A stretch of DNA of 64,000 nucleotides from an uncultured Erythrobacter sp. Lineage in GTDB: Bacteria; Pseudomonadota; Alphaproteobacteria; Sphingomonadales; Sphingomonadaceae. Each line of letters opens with the position of its first letter. Position 1 is the stretch's first letter. The stretch covers positions 62,001-126,000 of the forward strand of contig CANKYZ010000001.1 of assembly GCA_947488325.1 (NCBI GenBank). The letters run 5' to 3'. The translations under genes were made by a program, and so were the position numbers. Below the pieces are notes generated by a model. It had not been told where the DNA came from, did no database searches, and saw nothing but the letters and a program-made list of their open reading frames with translations. Below, piece after piece: positions 51,354 through 59,387 of the stretch.

Positions 51354-52271
51354 TCAGGAGCCGTCCGCCCGCACCAGTGTACCGGCACCGCGCGCGGTGA
51401 AGAATTCGAGCAACATTGCATGCGCGACACGCCCATCCAGCACAACGGCGGCATCGCAGCCCGACTCTACGGCGGCAACGCATGTTTCCAGCTTTGGCAC
51501 CATGCCGCCTTTGACCACGCCCTCTTCGCGCAATTTGGCAATCTCGGCGGGATTGAGGTCGGTAAGCAATTCGCCGTTGCCATCTAGCACGCCTGCCACA
51601 TCGGTGAGCAGAAACAATCGCGCCGCGCCCAATGCCGCTGCAATGGCGCCAGCCATCGTATCGGCGTTGATATTGTAGGTTTCTCCGTCTTCTCCCGGAG
51701 CAATCGGGGCGATAACCGGGATCATTCCCGCAGCAACCGCAGTGTCGATCACGTTGGTGTCGACATGCGCAGGCTCCCCCACAAACCCCAGATCAACAAT
51801 GCTTTCGATCAGACTTTCTGGATCACGCGTGGTCCGAGTGACCTTGCGCGCCGTAACCAGCCCACCATCTTTGCCAGATACGCCCAGAGCCTTGCCGCCA
51901 GCATTGGAAAGCCAGCCGACCAGTTCTTTATTGATCGCGCCAGACAGCACCATTTCAGCAATCTTGGCAGTCGCCTCATCGGTAACACGCAGACCATCGA
52001 CAAATGTGCTTTCGACACCCAAACGGGACAACATCTCACCTATTTGCGGGCCGCCACCATGAACTACGACCGGATTGATACCGACCGCTTTCAGCAGCAC
52101 AATATCCTCAGCAAAATCGCGTGCGGCCTGTTTGTTGCCCATCGCATGACCGCCATACTTCACCACAAAGGTGCGGCCGGCATAGCGTTGGAAATAGGGA
52201 AGCGCTTCGATCAGCACTTCGGCTTTCGAAAGATCGAGTGGTTGATCAGAATCGCCTGCCGTGCGTGTCAT
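51354..52271 (-). CDS. argB: Acetylglutamate kinase
   Basis: A 305-residue kinase of arginine biosynthesis. Marks: [80 protein letters not shown] and [15 protein letters not shown]. Start at [11 protein letters not shown], as the upstream extension of the frame is not family-like. The allosteric N-terminal helix typical of arginine-sensitive forms may be present, but this cannot be judged by eye. Confidence 0.95.
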   Translation of the reverse strand: MTRTAGDSDQPLDLSKAEVLIEALPYFQRYAGRTFVVKYGGHAMGNKQAARDFAEDIVLLKAVGINPVVVHGGGPQIGEMLSRLGVESTFVDGLRVTDEATAKIAEMVLSGAINKELVGWLSNAGGKALGVSGKDGGLVTARKVTRTTRDPESLIESIVDLGFVGEPAHVDTNVIDTAVAAGMIPVIAPIAPGEDGETYNINADTMAGAIAAALGAARLFLLTDVAGVLDGNGELLTDLNPAEIAKLREEGVVKGGMVPKLETCVAAVESGCDAAVVLDGRVAHAMLLEFFTARGAGTLVRADGS

Positions 52272-52483
52272 CGCGCCCTCATTCTTGGCTTGTGCATGTG
52301 CCGATGAATACCGAAGATGCGCGCCGCTTAGCCTCTTCATACGTCATAGGGAAGCATGCGTGCGTTAAAGAAGTTTGCAAAATTTCGCTTGGATTAGTAA
52401 TTAGATGGTGTTTCGCAAGGAATTGGTCGTGGAAGGCAGCAGCAAGTGGTGCCGCTTAGATCAAATGTAATGGAGAAAACACC

Positions 52484-52819
52484 ATGAATACCACTCGCCT
52501 TAAGGGCTCAATCGCTCTCGCCGCCGCAGCCGGTCTCGCCGCTGCATGTTCAGGTGGTGCAGATGCACCTGCCGAAGCAACTGAAGCAGGCGCAGAAGGC
52601 GCGGAAACTGTTGCCGCAGCCACAGAAGGTGAAAAAGAGCGCTGCTACGGCGTCTCGCTCGCAGGCCAAAATGACTGTGCAGCCGGACCTGGCACTAGCT
52701 GCGCTGGCACCAGCGTCACCGATTATCAGGGCAATGCATGGACCTATGTCGATGCTGGCACCTGTGAAACCACAGAAACACCAAGCGGCACTGGTTCGCT
52801 TGAGCCAATCGAAGCTTAA
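52484..52819 (+). CDS. Bufferin-like (BufA/DUF2282) small lipoprotein
   Basis: A 111-residue protein. The signal sequence ends in a lipobox ([13 protein letters not shown]). After an Ala/Glu-rich linker comes the bufferin core [20 protein letters not shown], then [20 protein letters not shown] and [18 protein letters not shown], with four conserved cysteines. BufA peptides are metal-binding, post-translationally modified products normally encoded beside bufB/bufC modification genes. Neither is present here, and the lipobox is unusual, so this may be an unmodified, membrane-anchored relative. It has its own terminator. Confidence 0.8.
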   Translation: MNTTRLKGSIALAAAAGLAAACSGGADAPAEATEAGAEGAETVAAATEGEKERCYGVSLAGQNDCAAGPGTSCAGTSVTDYQGNAWTYVDAGTCETTETPSGTGSLEPIEA

Positions 52820-52865
52820 ATTCGTTTGATTGCGGCGCGAAGGCCCGCGCTCTGATAAACTGAAG

Positions 52866-52898
52866 GAGCCGCCCGGAGATGATCCGGGTGGCTCTTTT
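52866..52898 (+). terminator. Rho-independent terminator after the bufferin-like gene
   Basis: A 12-base stem with one non-Watson-Crick (G-T) pair (GAGCCGCCCGGA / TCCGGGTGGCTC), a 5-base loop and TTTTGTT after it. It excludes a start of the next gene upstream of 52900. Confidence 0.88.
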
Positions 52899-52962
52899 GT
52901 TGGCGGATAGGCCACTGCGCATCAGTGGAGCTGCTCAGATCATTCTGTTAGTTGAATTCGCG

Positions 52963-53523
52963 ATGCTCGGTTTCCGCTCTCGCTTCTCTTCCAAACACTC
53001 AGGTAAACGCTGGCGCAGTAGCGACAGGTGGCGCATCTGGCGCTTATTGACCTTGTTTCTGACCGTTGCGGCTGTCTGGTGGTTCGGATTTCGGCCAATA
53101 GTAACCGAACAAGGTTGGGTCGAAGTCCGCGAGCGGTTCGCCCTGTGCGGGGACCGCAGCTCTGGTGCCGAGCGCGAAGCAGGATGTGTTGTCGACGGTG
53201 ATACAGTCGTTATCGGTTTTGGTGCTAATCGCCGCCGTATACGCTTCATCGGCTACGACACACCTGAACTCGACGGCGGATGCCAAACTGAGCGCGGACT
53301 GGCTAAGGTTGCGCGGTTACAGCTTCATGATTGGCTGGCCGAAGGGTCATTTGAGTGGGACGGCGCGCAGGATCCTCCATATGATCAGTATGGCCGCGAA
53401 CTGCGCGAAGTGAGGAGGACCGACAGCGACAAAAGCAGCGAATACTTGGCCGCGACGATGATCAAGAGCGGTCTAGCATCGGACAATGGCTGGGGAACGT
53501 TACCGCAGGACTGGTGCCGCTAA
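52963..53523 (+). CDS. Thermonuclease-like (SNase) protein, first copy
   Basis: A 186-residue membrane-anchored SNase-fold protein from ATG 52963. One hydrophobic anchor (IWRLLTLFLTVAAVWWFGF) is followed by the nuclease-like domain: CVVDGDTVVIGFGANRRRIR, FIGYDTPELDGGCQTERGLA and YDQYGRELREV. Conserved Asp and Arg positions suggest the fold is active. An open frame reaches to 52879, but it begins inside the terminator of the previous gene. A paralogue is at 57437. Confidence 0.85.
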   Translation: MLGFRSRFSSKHSGKRWRSSDRWRIWRLLTLFLTVAAVWWFGFRPIVTEQGWVEVRERFALCGDRSSGAEREAGCVVDGDTVVIGFGANRRRIRFIGYDTPELDGGCQTERGLAKVARLQLHDWLAEGSFEWDGAQDPPYDQYGRELREVRRTDSDKSSEYLAATMIKSGLASDNGWGTLPQDWCR

Positions 53524-53641
53524 ACTGCTCAATCAGTCCTACCAAATGATCGCAACCGGTGATGGTGTATCAGGAACAGCTTGCCCCTGCGCTCGTGATG
53601 CCTAGAATACCCGCTTCGTCGGGTCATAGAGGGGATTAGCC

Positions 53642-53998
53642 ATGAACGAGCCTACAACCACCAATAACGGTTTCGATTTAAACCAACCCACCATCATTTC
53701 ACTATGCTATTTGGGCAGTTTCTTTACTGGAATCTCTGGACTGGTTGGCATCGTGCTCGCGCATGTTTGGCAGGGCGACAATGATGCGGAATGGGCGACA
53801 TCGCATTTCTCATACCTCATCCGCACATTCTGGTTTGGATTTGTAGCCAGCCTCATCGCTGGCGTTCTATCAATCGTTCTAATCGGCATCTTCATCTTCC
53901 CACTCATCGCAATCTGGGTCGGCGTGCGCAGCGTCATGAGCTTGATCAAGGCACAAAAGCAGGAACCCATGCCCGATCCACAGACACTGTTGTTCTAA
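53642..53998 (+). CDS. DUF4870 family membrane protein, first copy
   Basis: A 118-residue membrane protein with three hydrophobic segments (TIISLCYLGSFFTGISGLVG, IRTFWFGFVASLIAGVLSIV, LIGIFIFPLIAIWVGVRSVM), the HVWQGDNDAEWATSHFSYLI loop and the tail MPDPQTLLF. It resembles the longer paralogue at 55936 (same H-x-YLI-x-TFW core and tail). The function of the family is unknown. Confidence 0.82.
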   Translation: MNEPTTTNNGFDLNQPTIISLCYLGSFFTGISGLVGIVLAHVWQGDNDAEWATSHFSYLIRTFWFGFVASLIAGVLSIVLIGIFIFPLIAIWVGVRSVMSLIKAQKQEPMPDPQTLLF

Positions 53999-54001
53999 AG
54001 C

Positions 54002-54937
54002 CTATCCAATGACCTCCGCGTCGATTTCCGCTGCCAGTGCAGCGAAGTCGACGTGGCCGGTGACCGGCACGACCCGTTCCGCCCACAGAGCATCAATCTG
54101 GTCGGCGATCACTTGCGGCAGTGCATCGATCGAACTGCCTGTCTTTTGCACTTTGGTCGAATCACTTGCCGCCGCGACACCGCAACGCTTCTCCAGCACC
54201 TCACACACCATCTTGTCGTCAAAGCGATCCTCATGCGCACTCATGAACTCCCGCGTAGTCCGCTCCAGCACTAGCGCCTCAATCGCTGGCGTCAGTTCGA
54301 CTTCGCATAGGGCAGCCATTCGCCGCAGCGCCTCAGCACGGTTCTTCACCGCCCATTTGTAGGTCATCACCAGACTATCCGCCTCATGCCGCCGCGCATA
54401 CCAGCTAAGCAGATGCGTCGCATAGTCACAGCCCCCCGGCCCGCCGAGCAGCCACATGGGCATGAACTCCTCCATGCCCACCGCATCGCGTTCCAGGTGC
54501 CAACCATTGATGAAGCGAAAGTACGACACGAAGGTCTCTTTCGGATCGCGCAATGTCACCACATAGCGTCCATCCGCAGGCAAGCGCTCATACTCACGAT
54601 GCGACTTGAACCCACGCGGGGCAGCAACTTGCGGCGCGCTCATGTCGAAGTCGACCATGAAGGCGGTGTCATCCCATGGGACCACCCTGCTGATATCGTC
54701 GAAATCCATGTCCCCACCGCTCGCCCCGGTGCGCATCTGATGGAACATCTGCTGCATCATCGTAGTGCCGCTCTTGGCCCAACTGGTGATGAACACATCC
54801 TCGGCCTGCGTTTCGTAGGGGCGGTGGTTCGGACGCTCACCCGACATCGCTGCGCCGATCATCGGTCCATACTGATCGATGCTTTGCGCGCGTCCACCGG
54901 TCCATTCGCCACATTGGGCGCCTGCTGCTTCACTCAT
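54002..54937 (-). CDS. Sulfotransferase family protein
   Basis: A 311-residue cytosolic-type sulfotransferase that would move a sulfonate from PAPS onto a hydroxyl or amine. The 5'-phosphosulfate loop is FITSWAKSGTTMMQQMFHQM near residue 50, and the 3'-phosphate region is YVVTLRDPKETFVSYFRF. A mid-protein YARRHEADSLVMTYKWAVKN follows. Start at MSEAAGAQ, with GGGGAA upstream; a TTG five codons earlier is possible. Substrate unknown. Confidence 0.88.
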   Translation of the reverse strand: MSEAAGAQCGEWTGGRAQSIDQYGPMIGAAMSGERPNHRPYETQAEDVFITSWAKSGTTMMQQMFHQMRTGASGGDMDFDDISRVVPWDDTAFMVDFDMSAPQVAAPRGFKSHREYERLPADGRYVVTLRDPKETFVSYFRFINGWHLERDAVGMEEFMPMWLLGGPGGCDYATHLLSWYARRHEADSLVMTYKWAVKNRAEALRRMAALCEVELTPAIEALVLERTTREFMSAHEDRFDDKMVCEVLEKRCGVAAASDSTKVQKTGSSIDALPQVIADQIDALWAERVVPVTGHVDFAALAAEIDAEVIG

Positions 54938-55220
54938 TGTGTGTTTCCCCAATCACAGTCTGCCCAACGCATAACGCCTTGCCCAACCGGCGCAAGTACA
55001 CTCGGTTCATCGCTGTCCAGAGGCACTTGGACCGCATGTTACACTGTCCTAGGTCAAAAACTGACTCGATCACAGGAACCGCTTTTGATCGGACAAAGCG
55101 ATCAATCACAAACATGCGGTGCGCGATAATTTGGCAGACATGGTCCCCAATACTCCGCCCCGCACCGTGTAGGAAAGCCAGCAGGCGACAAGCTGCACGC
55201 GCCGCGCTAAACCCGCGCCC
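54938..55220. other. Divergent gap between sulfotransferase and lipoprotein genes
   Basis: About 280 bases without a gene. It should hold the promoters of the two divergent genes. No strong boxes, repeat or hairpin were recognised. Confidence 0.35.
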
Positions 55221-55916
55221 ATGACCATCGCCACAACCCGCTTCGCCCTTATTCCCACCCTTACCATACTTATGCTCGCAGGTTGCACGTCCGCCGCTGA
55301 GGAAGCCTCTGCACCCACCGCAGCACCCCAAGACGTTTTCTTCGAAGCGCTCTCCACCCATTGCGGAAAAGCCTATGCGGGCGAACTGGTCAGCGACGAT
55401 GCCGCCGATGCTGATTTCGTCGGCGCTGAGATGGTTATGTATGTCAGCGAATGCAGCGAAGACCGGATCGCGGTTCCGTTCCATGTTAGGATAGGTGAAG
55501 GCGACGGACCCGGTAACATCGCCGAATGGGACCGTTCGCGCACATGGCTTATCACCCGCACCGAAACTGGCCTGCGCCTTAAACACGATCACCGCCATGA
55601 TGATGGAACCAGCGATGCTGTCACCATGTATGGCGGCGACACGGCGCCGGGAGACGGGGGTGCGGGAATCGCCCGCGCGCAAGAATTCCGCGTCGACGAA
55701 GAAAGCATCGCTCTGTTTGAACGTGAAGGGCTGGACGTGTCCGTCACCAATGTCTGGCGCGTGGAGATAGACACGGCAGGCACAGAAAACGGCCAATTCG
55801 CCTACCAACTCAAACGCAGCACCGAAGCCGGAGCCCCCGAAGACCGCAATTTCCGCGTAGAATTTGACCTGACCCGCGAAGTCGAAGCTCCGCCAGCGGC
55901 TTGGGGCTGGGAATAA
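55221..55916 (+). CDS. Hypothetical lipoprotein (231 aa)
   Basis: Not recognised. A lipoprotein signal (LIPTLTILMLAGCTSAAEE, lipobox LAGC) precedes a mature domain with FFEALSTHCGKAYAGELVS, IAVPFHVRIGEGDGPGNIAE and an HDHRHDDGTSDAVTMYGG stretch rich in His and Asp. The acidic His/Asp run might bind metal, but this is only a composition argument. The end reads DRNFRVEFDLTREVEAPPAA. Confidence 0.78.
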   Translation: MTIATTRFALIPTLTILMLAGCTSAAEEASAPTAAPQDVFFEALSTHCGKAYAGELVSDDAADADFVGAEMVMYVSECSEDRIAVPFHVRIGEGDGPGNIAEWDRSRTWLITRTETGLRLKHDHRHDDGTSDAVTMYGGDTAPGDGGAGIARAQEFRVDEESIALFEREGLDVSVTNVWRVEIDTAGTENGQFAYQLKRSTEAGAPEDRNFRVEFDLTREVEAPPAAWGWE

Positions 55917-55935
55917 ACACGAACAGGAAGACGCG

Positions 55936-56409
55936 ATGGACGACACGACAAATAATCAGCCAATCGGTGCCCTCGCTGCGGCTGCACCGCACACCGCCGA
56001 CAAAAGCGTGTCCTTGCAGCGGCCCGTGATTGTCGGGATCCTATATCTCATCAATTTCTTCCTTGGATTTTCCGTCTTTGTCGGCGTGGTATTGGCCTAT
56101 GTCTGGCGCGCAGAGACGGATACGCCGGAATGGGAAAAGAGCCATTACACATATCTGATCCACACATTCTGGATCAGTTTCGTATTGGGTTTCGGAGCAT
56201 TCATTGCTTGGTTTGTCCTGATCTTCGGTTCCGCATACCTACAGACTGAATATGGCAGCCAGTCCAACCCTGCCTTCTTCTTGCTGTTTTTCGGAATGAT
56301 AATCGGTTGGATCACTCTGGCCGTGTGGTTTTGCATCCGCTGCATTCTGTCGATGAGTAAGGTAGGCAGCCGCCTGCCCATGCCAAAACCGAGAACGTGG
56401 TTGTTTTGA
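55936..56409 (+). CDS. DUF4870 family membrane protein, second copy
   Basis: A 157-residue membrane protein with three to four hydrophobic segments: VIVGILYLINFFLGFSVFVG, FWISFVLGFGAFIAWFVLIF and FFLLFFGMIIGWITLAVWF. It has the same VLAYVW, HYTYLIHTFW and tail LPMPKPRTWLF as the shorter paralogue at 53642. It has a longer central loop than that copy. It starts 19 bases after the lipoprotein stop, so the two may be co-transcribed. Confidence 0.82.
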   Translation: MDDTTNNQPIGALAAAAPHTADKSVSLQRPVIVGILYLINFFLGFSVFVGVVLAYVWRAETDTPEWEKSHYTYLIHTFWISFVLGFGAFIAWFVLIFGSAYLQTEYGSQSNPAFFLLFFGMIIGWITLAVWFCIRCILSMSKVGSRLPMPKPRTWLF

Positions 56410-56425
56410 GGTAGCTCTAAGCGCT

Positions 56426-56722
56426 TCACCACAAATAGATCACTGCAAACACCGCCGCGCATAGTTGACAGCCCGCTATCATATGCAGGTGATTGCTAAA
56501 GGGCTGCTTGCGCGTCTTGTGCCGAAAGATCGCGCGCCCGGCATAGGCCCCGGCGATCCCGCCGAAAAAGGCGAGGCTCAGCAGTATATCCTCTGACGTG
56601 CGCCACTTGCCATTCTCCGCCTGCATCTTGTCGATGCCAAATGCGGCGAAGGCGGCAAAGTTGATCGCCGACAGAGCCATCGCGAGATTTTCAGGCTTCT
56701 GTGCGAGATAGAGCAAATCCAT
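56426..56722 (-). CDS. DUF1294 family membrane protein
   Basis: A 98-residue membrane protein of the DUF1294 type: SAINFAAFAAFGIDKMQAEN, then WRTSEDILLSLAFFGGIAGA and FRHKTRKQPFSNHL. Helices at both ends bracket the conserved GIDK and HKTRKQPF motifs. Function unknown. It is convergent with the DUF4870 gene. Confidence 0.88.
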   Translation of the reverse strand: MDLLYLAQKPENLAMALSAINFAAFAAFGIDKMQAENGKWRTSEDILLSLAFFGGIAGAYAGRAIFRHKTRKQPFSNHLHMIAGCQLCAAVFAVIYLW

Positions 56723-56867
56723 CGTGCGGGATTAGCGTGAATTCCTCAAACGAAACAGTCTCCGATCCTGCCCCCGCTTGCGCGAGTGGAATCTGCCTGG
56801 TCCGCTCCGCAGGAAGGCATGCATCCCATCACACAATGTGCCAAAGGTCAGTCAGAGGGGAAATGTG

Positions 56868-57314
56868 ATGGAAAAGAGTGCGAATAGGCAAATTCTCGAT
56901 CAATGGTGTGACCGGGTTTGGCGAGATCGTGATGAGAGTGCGATACACGAACTCTTCTCCAATCACGGCAAAGCGGGCGGAATGGGGCGCAAAAACCTAG
57001 CCGGGCCGAATGATTTTGTGCCGTTCCATCAGGCGATGTGCAACCTGCTCACCAACACCAAATTGCACATCGATTACGCGGTCGAGCAAGGCAATTCGAT
57101 GTTCGTCCTATCGACCTTCACCGGCAATTGCGCCGCGACCGGTATCCCGGCTGTGATTGAAGGCAGTATGAGCGTCCAATTCGAAGGCGGAAAGATCCTC
57201 CACTGCGTCAACCACTTTGAATTTATGTCCCTGTTCGAACAGCTCGGCCTTCTGCCAGAAAACAGCTTCGAAGCGCTGATGGCGAAGCGGAAGATGGCGG
57301 TGGTTGGGGTGTAG
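56868..57314 (+). CDS. SnoaL/NTF2-like polyketide-cyclase-fold protein
   Basis: A 148-residue protein with an NTF2-like layout: ANRQILDQWCDRVWRDRDES then AIHELFSNHGKAGGMGRKNL, and the strands IDYAVEQGNSMFVLSTFTGN and VQFEGGKILHCVNHFEFMSL. Likely binds a small hydrophobic molecule or acts as an isomerase/hydrolase, but no active residues can be fixed. Start at ATG 56868, with GAGGGG upstream. A strong terminator follows at 57367. Confidence 0.75.
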   Translation: MEKSANRQILDQWCDRVWRDRDESAIHELFSNHGKAGGMGRKNLAGPNDFVPFHQAMCNLLTNTKLHIDYAVEQGNSMFVLSTFTGNCAATGIPAVIEGSMSVQFEGGKILHCVNHFEFMSLFEQLGLLPENSFEALMAKRKMAVVGV

Positions 57315-57366
57315 GGGTTGATGAATTAGCCGACATCCTGCGTTGATTGGTGCGGCGTCAGAAATA

Positions 57367-57400
57367 AAGAACCGCACCTCTGGAAGGAGGCGCGGTTCTT
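57367..57400 (+). terminator. Rho-independent terminator
   Basis: AAGAACCGC-ACCTC with GAGG-C-GCGGTTCTT forms a stem with short loop, ending TTCTTTCGTTT. It terminates the NTF2-like gene and lies about 50 bases upstream of the second SNase gene. Confidence 0.82.
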
Positions 57401-57436
57401 TCGTTTACGGTTTCGCCCTTAGCGCAATTTTGAGAA

Positions 57437-58009
57437 TTGCCTGCGATCATCATGCACATGGGCAAGGTGATCCGATCTAATCGTTGGACCAAAACGGCAA
57501 TATATACGCCAAAGAAAGCTGGTGTTCGCTGGTTCTCAATGGTTTTGGTCACAATGCCACTGGCTGCTTTCACCGCCATTTCTTTCGCGCCAAGTTTAGG
57601 TAAGGGCATAGTGGTCGAAGCGGCAGTGCCAGTGACTCAGCCAATAGACCGCCATGAAGCCTACTTCCCGCTTTGCACTGGACGGGAACGAGTCACCTGC
57701 ATCGTTGATGGCGACACGATCTGGTATCGAGGCGAGAAGATAAGACTGATCGGGTTCGATACGCCCGAAATTTCAAAATCTGGCTGCGCGAATGAGCGGC
57801 AACTGGGCGAGAGAGCAAAGCTGCGTTTGCAAGAACTGCTAAATGCTGGGGCGTTTAGTCTCGCATCCAACCCCGACAGCCGCAGCGAAGATCGCTATGG
57901 ACGTTCCTTATTTGTGGTGACGCGTGATGGGAAAAATGTGGGCGAGGTGCTGCTGAATGAGGGATTAGCAGAGCGACGCAGCGGGCGCGGGAACATGTGG
58001 TGCAGGTAA
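57437..58009 (+). CDS. Thermonuclease-like (SNase) protein, second copy
   Basis: A 190-residue exported or anchored SNase-fold protein. A hydrophobic stretch (WFSMVLVTMPLAAFTAISFA) is followed by CIVDGDTIWYRGEKIRLIGF with the Asp/Arg positions of the nuclease, then DTPEISKSGCANERQLGERA and EDRYGRSLFVV. It ends RRSGRGNMWCR, like the copy at 52963 (QDWCR). The true start may be an ATG at 57452 or 57458, as the first codon of the open frame is TTG. Confidence 0.87.
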   Translation: MPAIIMHMGKVIRSNRWTKTAIYTPKKAGVRWFSMVLVTMPLAAFTAISFAPSLGKGIVVEAAVPVTQPIDRHEAYFPLCTGRERVTCIVDGDTIWYRGEKIRLIGFDTPEISKSGCANERQLGERAKLRLQELLNAGAFSLASNPDSRSEDRYGRSLFVVTRDGKNVGEVLLNEGLAERRSGRGNMWCR

Positions 58010-58016
58010 CATAGCA

Positions 58017-58047
58017 AAGACGGCACCGCAGATTGCGGTGCCGTCTT
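58017..58047. terminator. Bidirectional terminator-like hairpin
   Basis: A perfect 14-base stem (AAGACGGCACCGCA / TGCGGTGCCGTCTT) with a 3-base loop lies between the convergent SNase and nrdB genes. The A/T ends give short U runs in both directions. Confidence 0.8.
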
Positions 58048-58076
58048 GAATAGCAAACAACAATGCGTCGATTAAA

Positions 58077-59123
58077 TCACTCCGCAGCTTCAACCCCGAA
58101 CATATCCGGCCCATCATTCACCGCTTCGCCTTCAATCGGCATTTTGGCTTTTTGGCGTTTGTCGAAGCTGGACCAGACATTGTTCCAGTCGCCGGTGGTG
58201 GCGCCTTTTGAATATTCGGTGGCGCGTTGTTCGAAGAAGTTGGCGTGCTCCACACCATTCAGCAGTGGGCTGAGCCATGGCAGCGGATGCTCATCGACCA
58301 TATAGATCTCTTGCAGGCCCAGCTGTTTCAGCCGCCAATCGGCGATGTAGCGGATATATTTCTTGATTTCTTTTGCCGTCATCCCGTTCACCGGGCCCAT
58401 TTCAAAGGCAAGGTCGATAAAACTGTCTTCGAGACGCACGGTCTTTTGACAGACATCGATAATGTCTTCCTTCACCGCTTTGGTCAGACAGTCACGCTCT
58501 GCGCAGAATGTGTGGAACATCTTGATGATGCCTTCGCAATGTAGCGTTTCATCGCGGACCGACCAGCTGACGATCTGCCCCATGCCCTTCATCTTGTTGA
58601 AACGCGGGAAGTTCATCAGCATGGCAAAGCTGGCGAACAGCTGCAACCCTTCGGTGAAGCCGCCAAACATGGCGAGTGTGCGTGCAATATCCTCGTCAGT
58701 ATCGACGGTGAATTGCTGCATGTAATCGTGCTTGTCGCTCATTTCCTCATATTCGAGGAACGCGCCGTATTCGCTTTCGGGCATGCCGATCGTGTCGAGC
58801 AAGTGGCTGTATGCCGCGATATGTACCGTCTCCATATTGGAGAATGCGGTGAGCATCATCTTGATCTCAGTCGGTTTGAACACGCGGCCATATTTGTCGT
58901 GATAGCAATCCTGCACCTCAACATCGGCCTGCGTGAAGAAACGGAAGATCTGGGTGAGCAGATTGCGTTCATGTTCCGTGATCTTTTGCGCCCAATCGCG
59001 GCAATCTTCGCCTAAAGGGACTTCTTCGGGCATCCAGTGGATTTGTTGCTGGCGTTTCCAGAAGTCGTAAGCCCAAGGATATTGGAACGGCTTGTAGGTC
59101 TTACGGGCTTCGAGCAACGACAT
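58077..59123 (-). CDS. nrdB: Ribonucleotide reductase beta subunit (class I)
   Basis: A 348-residue diiron subunit that makes the radical for ribonucleotide reduction. Carboxylate and histidine ligands lie in FRFFTQADVEVQDCYHDKYG, MMLTAFSNMETVHIAAYSHL and SVRDETLHCEGIIKMFHTFC. The end (PLPWLSPLLNGVEHANFFEQ then RATEYSKG) is usual. The alpha subunit gene is at 61915, on the same strand but separated by a GGDEF gene and small genes, so the two are not one tight operon. Confidence 0.96.
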   Translation of the reverse strand: MSLLEARKTYKPFQYPWAYDFWKRQQQIHWMPEEVPLGEDCRDWAQKITEHERNLLTQIFRFFTQADVEVQDCYHDKYGRVFKPTEIKMMLTAFSNMETVHIAAYSHLLDTIGMPESEYGAFLEYEEMSDKHDYMQQFTVDTDEDIARTLAMFGGFTEGLQLFASFAMLMNFPRFNKMKGMGQIVSWSVRDETLHCEGIIKMFHTFCAERDCLTKAVKEDIIDVCQKTVRLEDSFIDLAFEMGPVNGMTAKEIKKYIRYIADWRLKQLGLQEIYMVDEHPLPWLSPLLNGVEHANFFEQRATEYSKGATTGDWNNVWSSFDKRQKAKMPIEGEAVNDGPDMFGVEAAE

Positions 59124-59387
59124 GTTGTGTTTCCTCAGGTTGGATTGGATACCCTCTATAGGGAAGCAGAGAGATAAATCGAAGGCAAGTATGGAAGATT
59201 GGGCGGGGATAAACCGTGTAAAATGCGAGTCGAAACGAATGTGCCGAACGGCATTGCGGTAATAGTTGCAAATTTGCCCGCAATGCGATCTGCGCTTTCA
59301 CCAGTCAGGTGAGCGAGTTACGAGGCGCAAAGTCCCAATTTGCAGGGGCCATTATAACACGAAATTAAGTCAATCACCTTAGGCCAC
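59124..59387. promoter_or_regulatory. Divergent promoter region of nrdB and the GGDEF gene
   Basis: About 260 bases between two divergent genes. It should hold the nrdB promoter. No NrdR box or clear -35/-10 pair could be named with confidence. Confidence 0.4.

Noticed and set aside
52879..52962. A longer start for the first SNase-like gene.
   Set aside because: The extension begins inside the Rho-independent terminator of the preceding gene.
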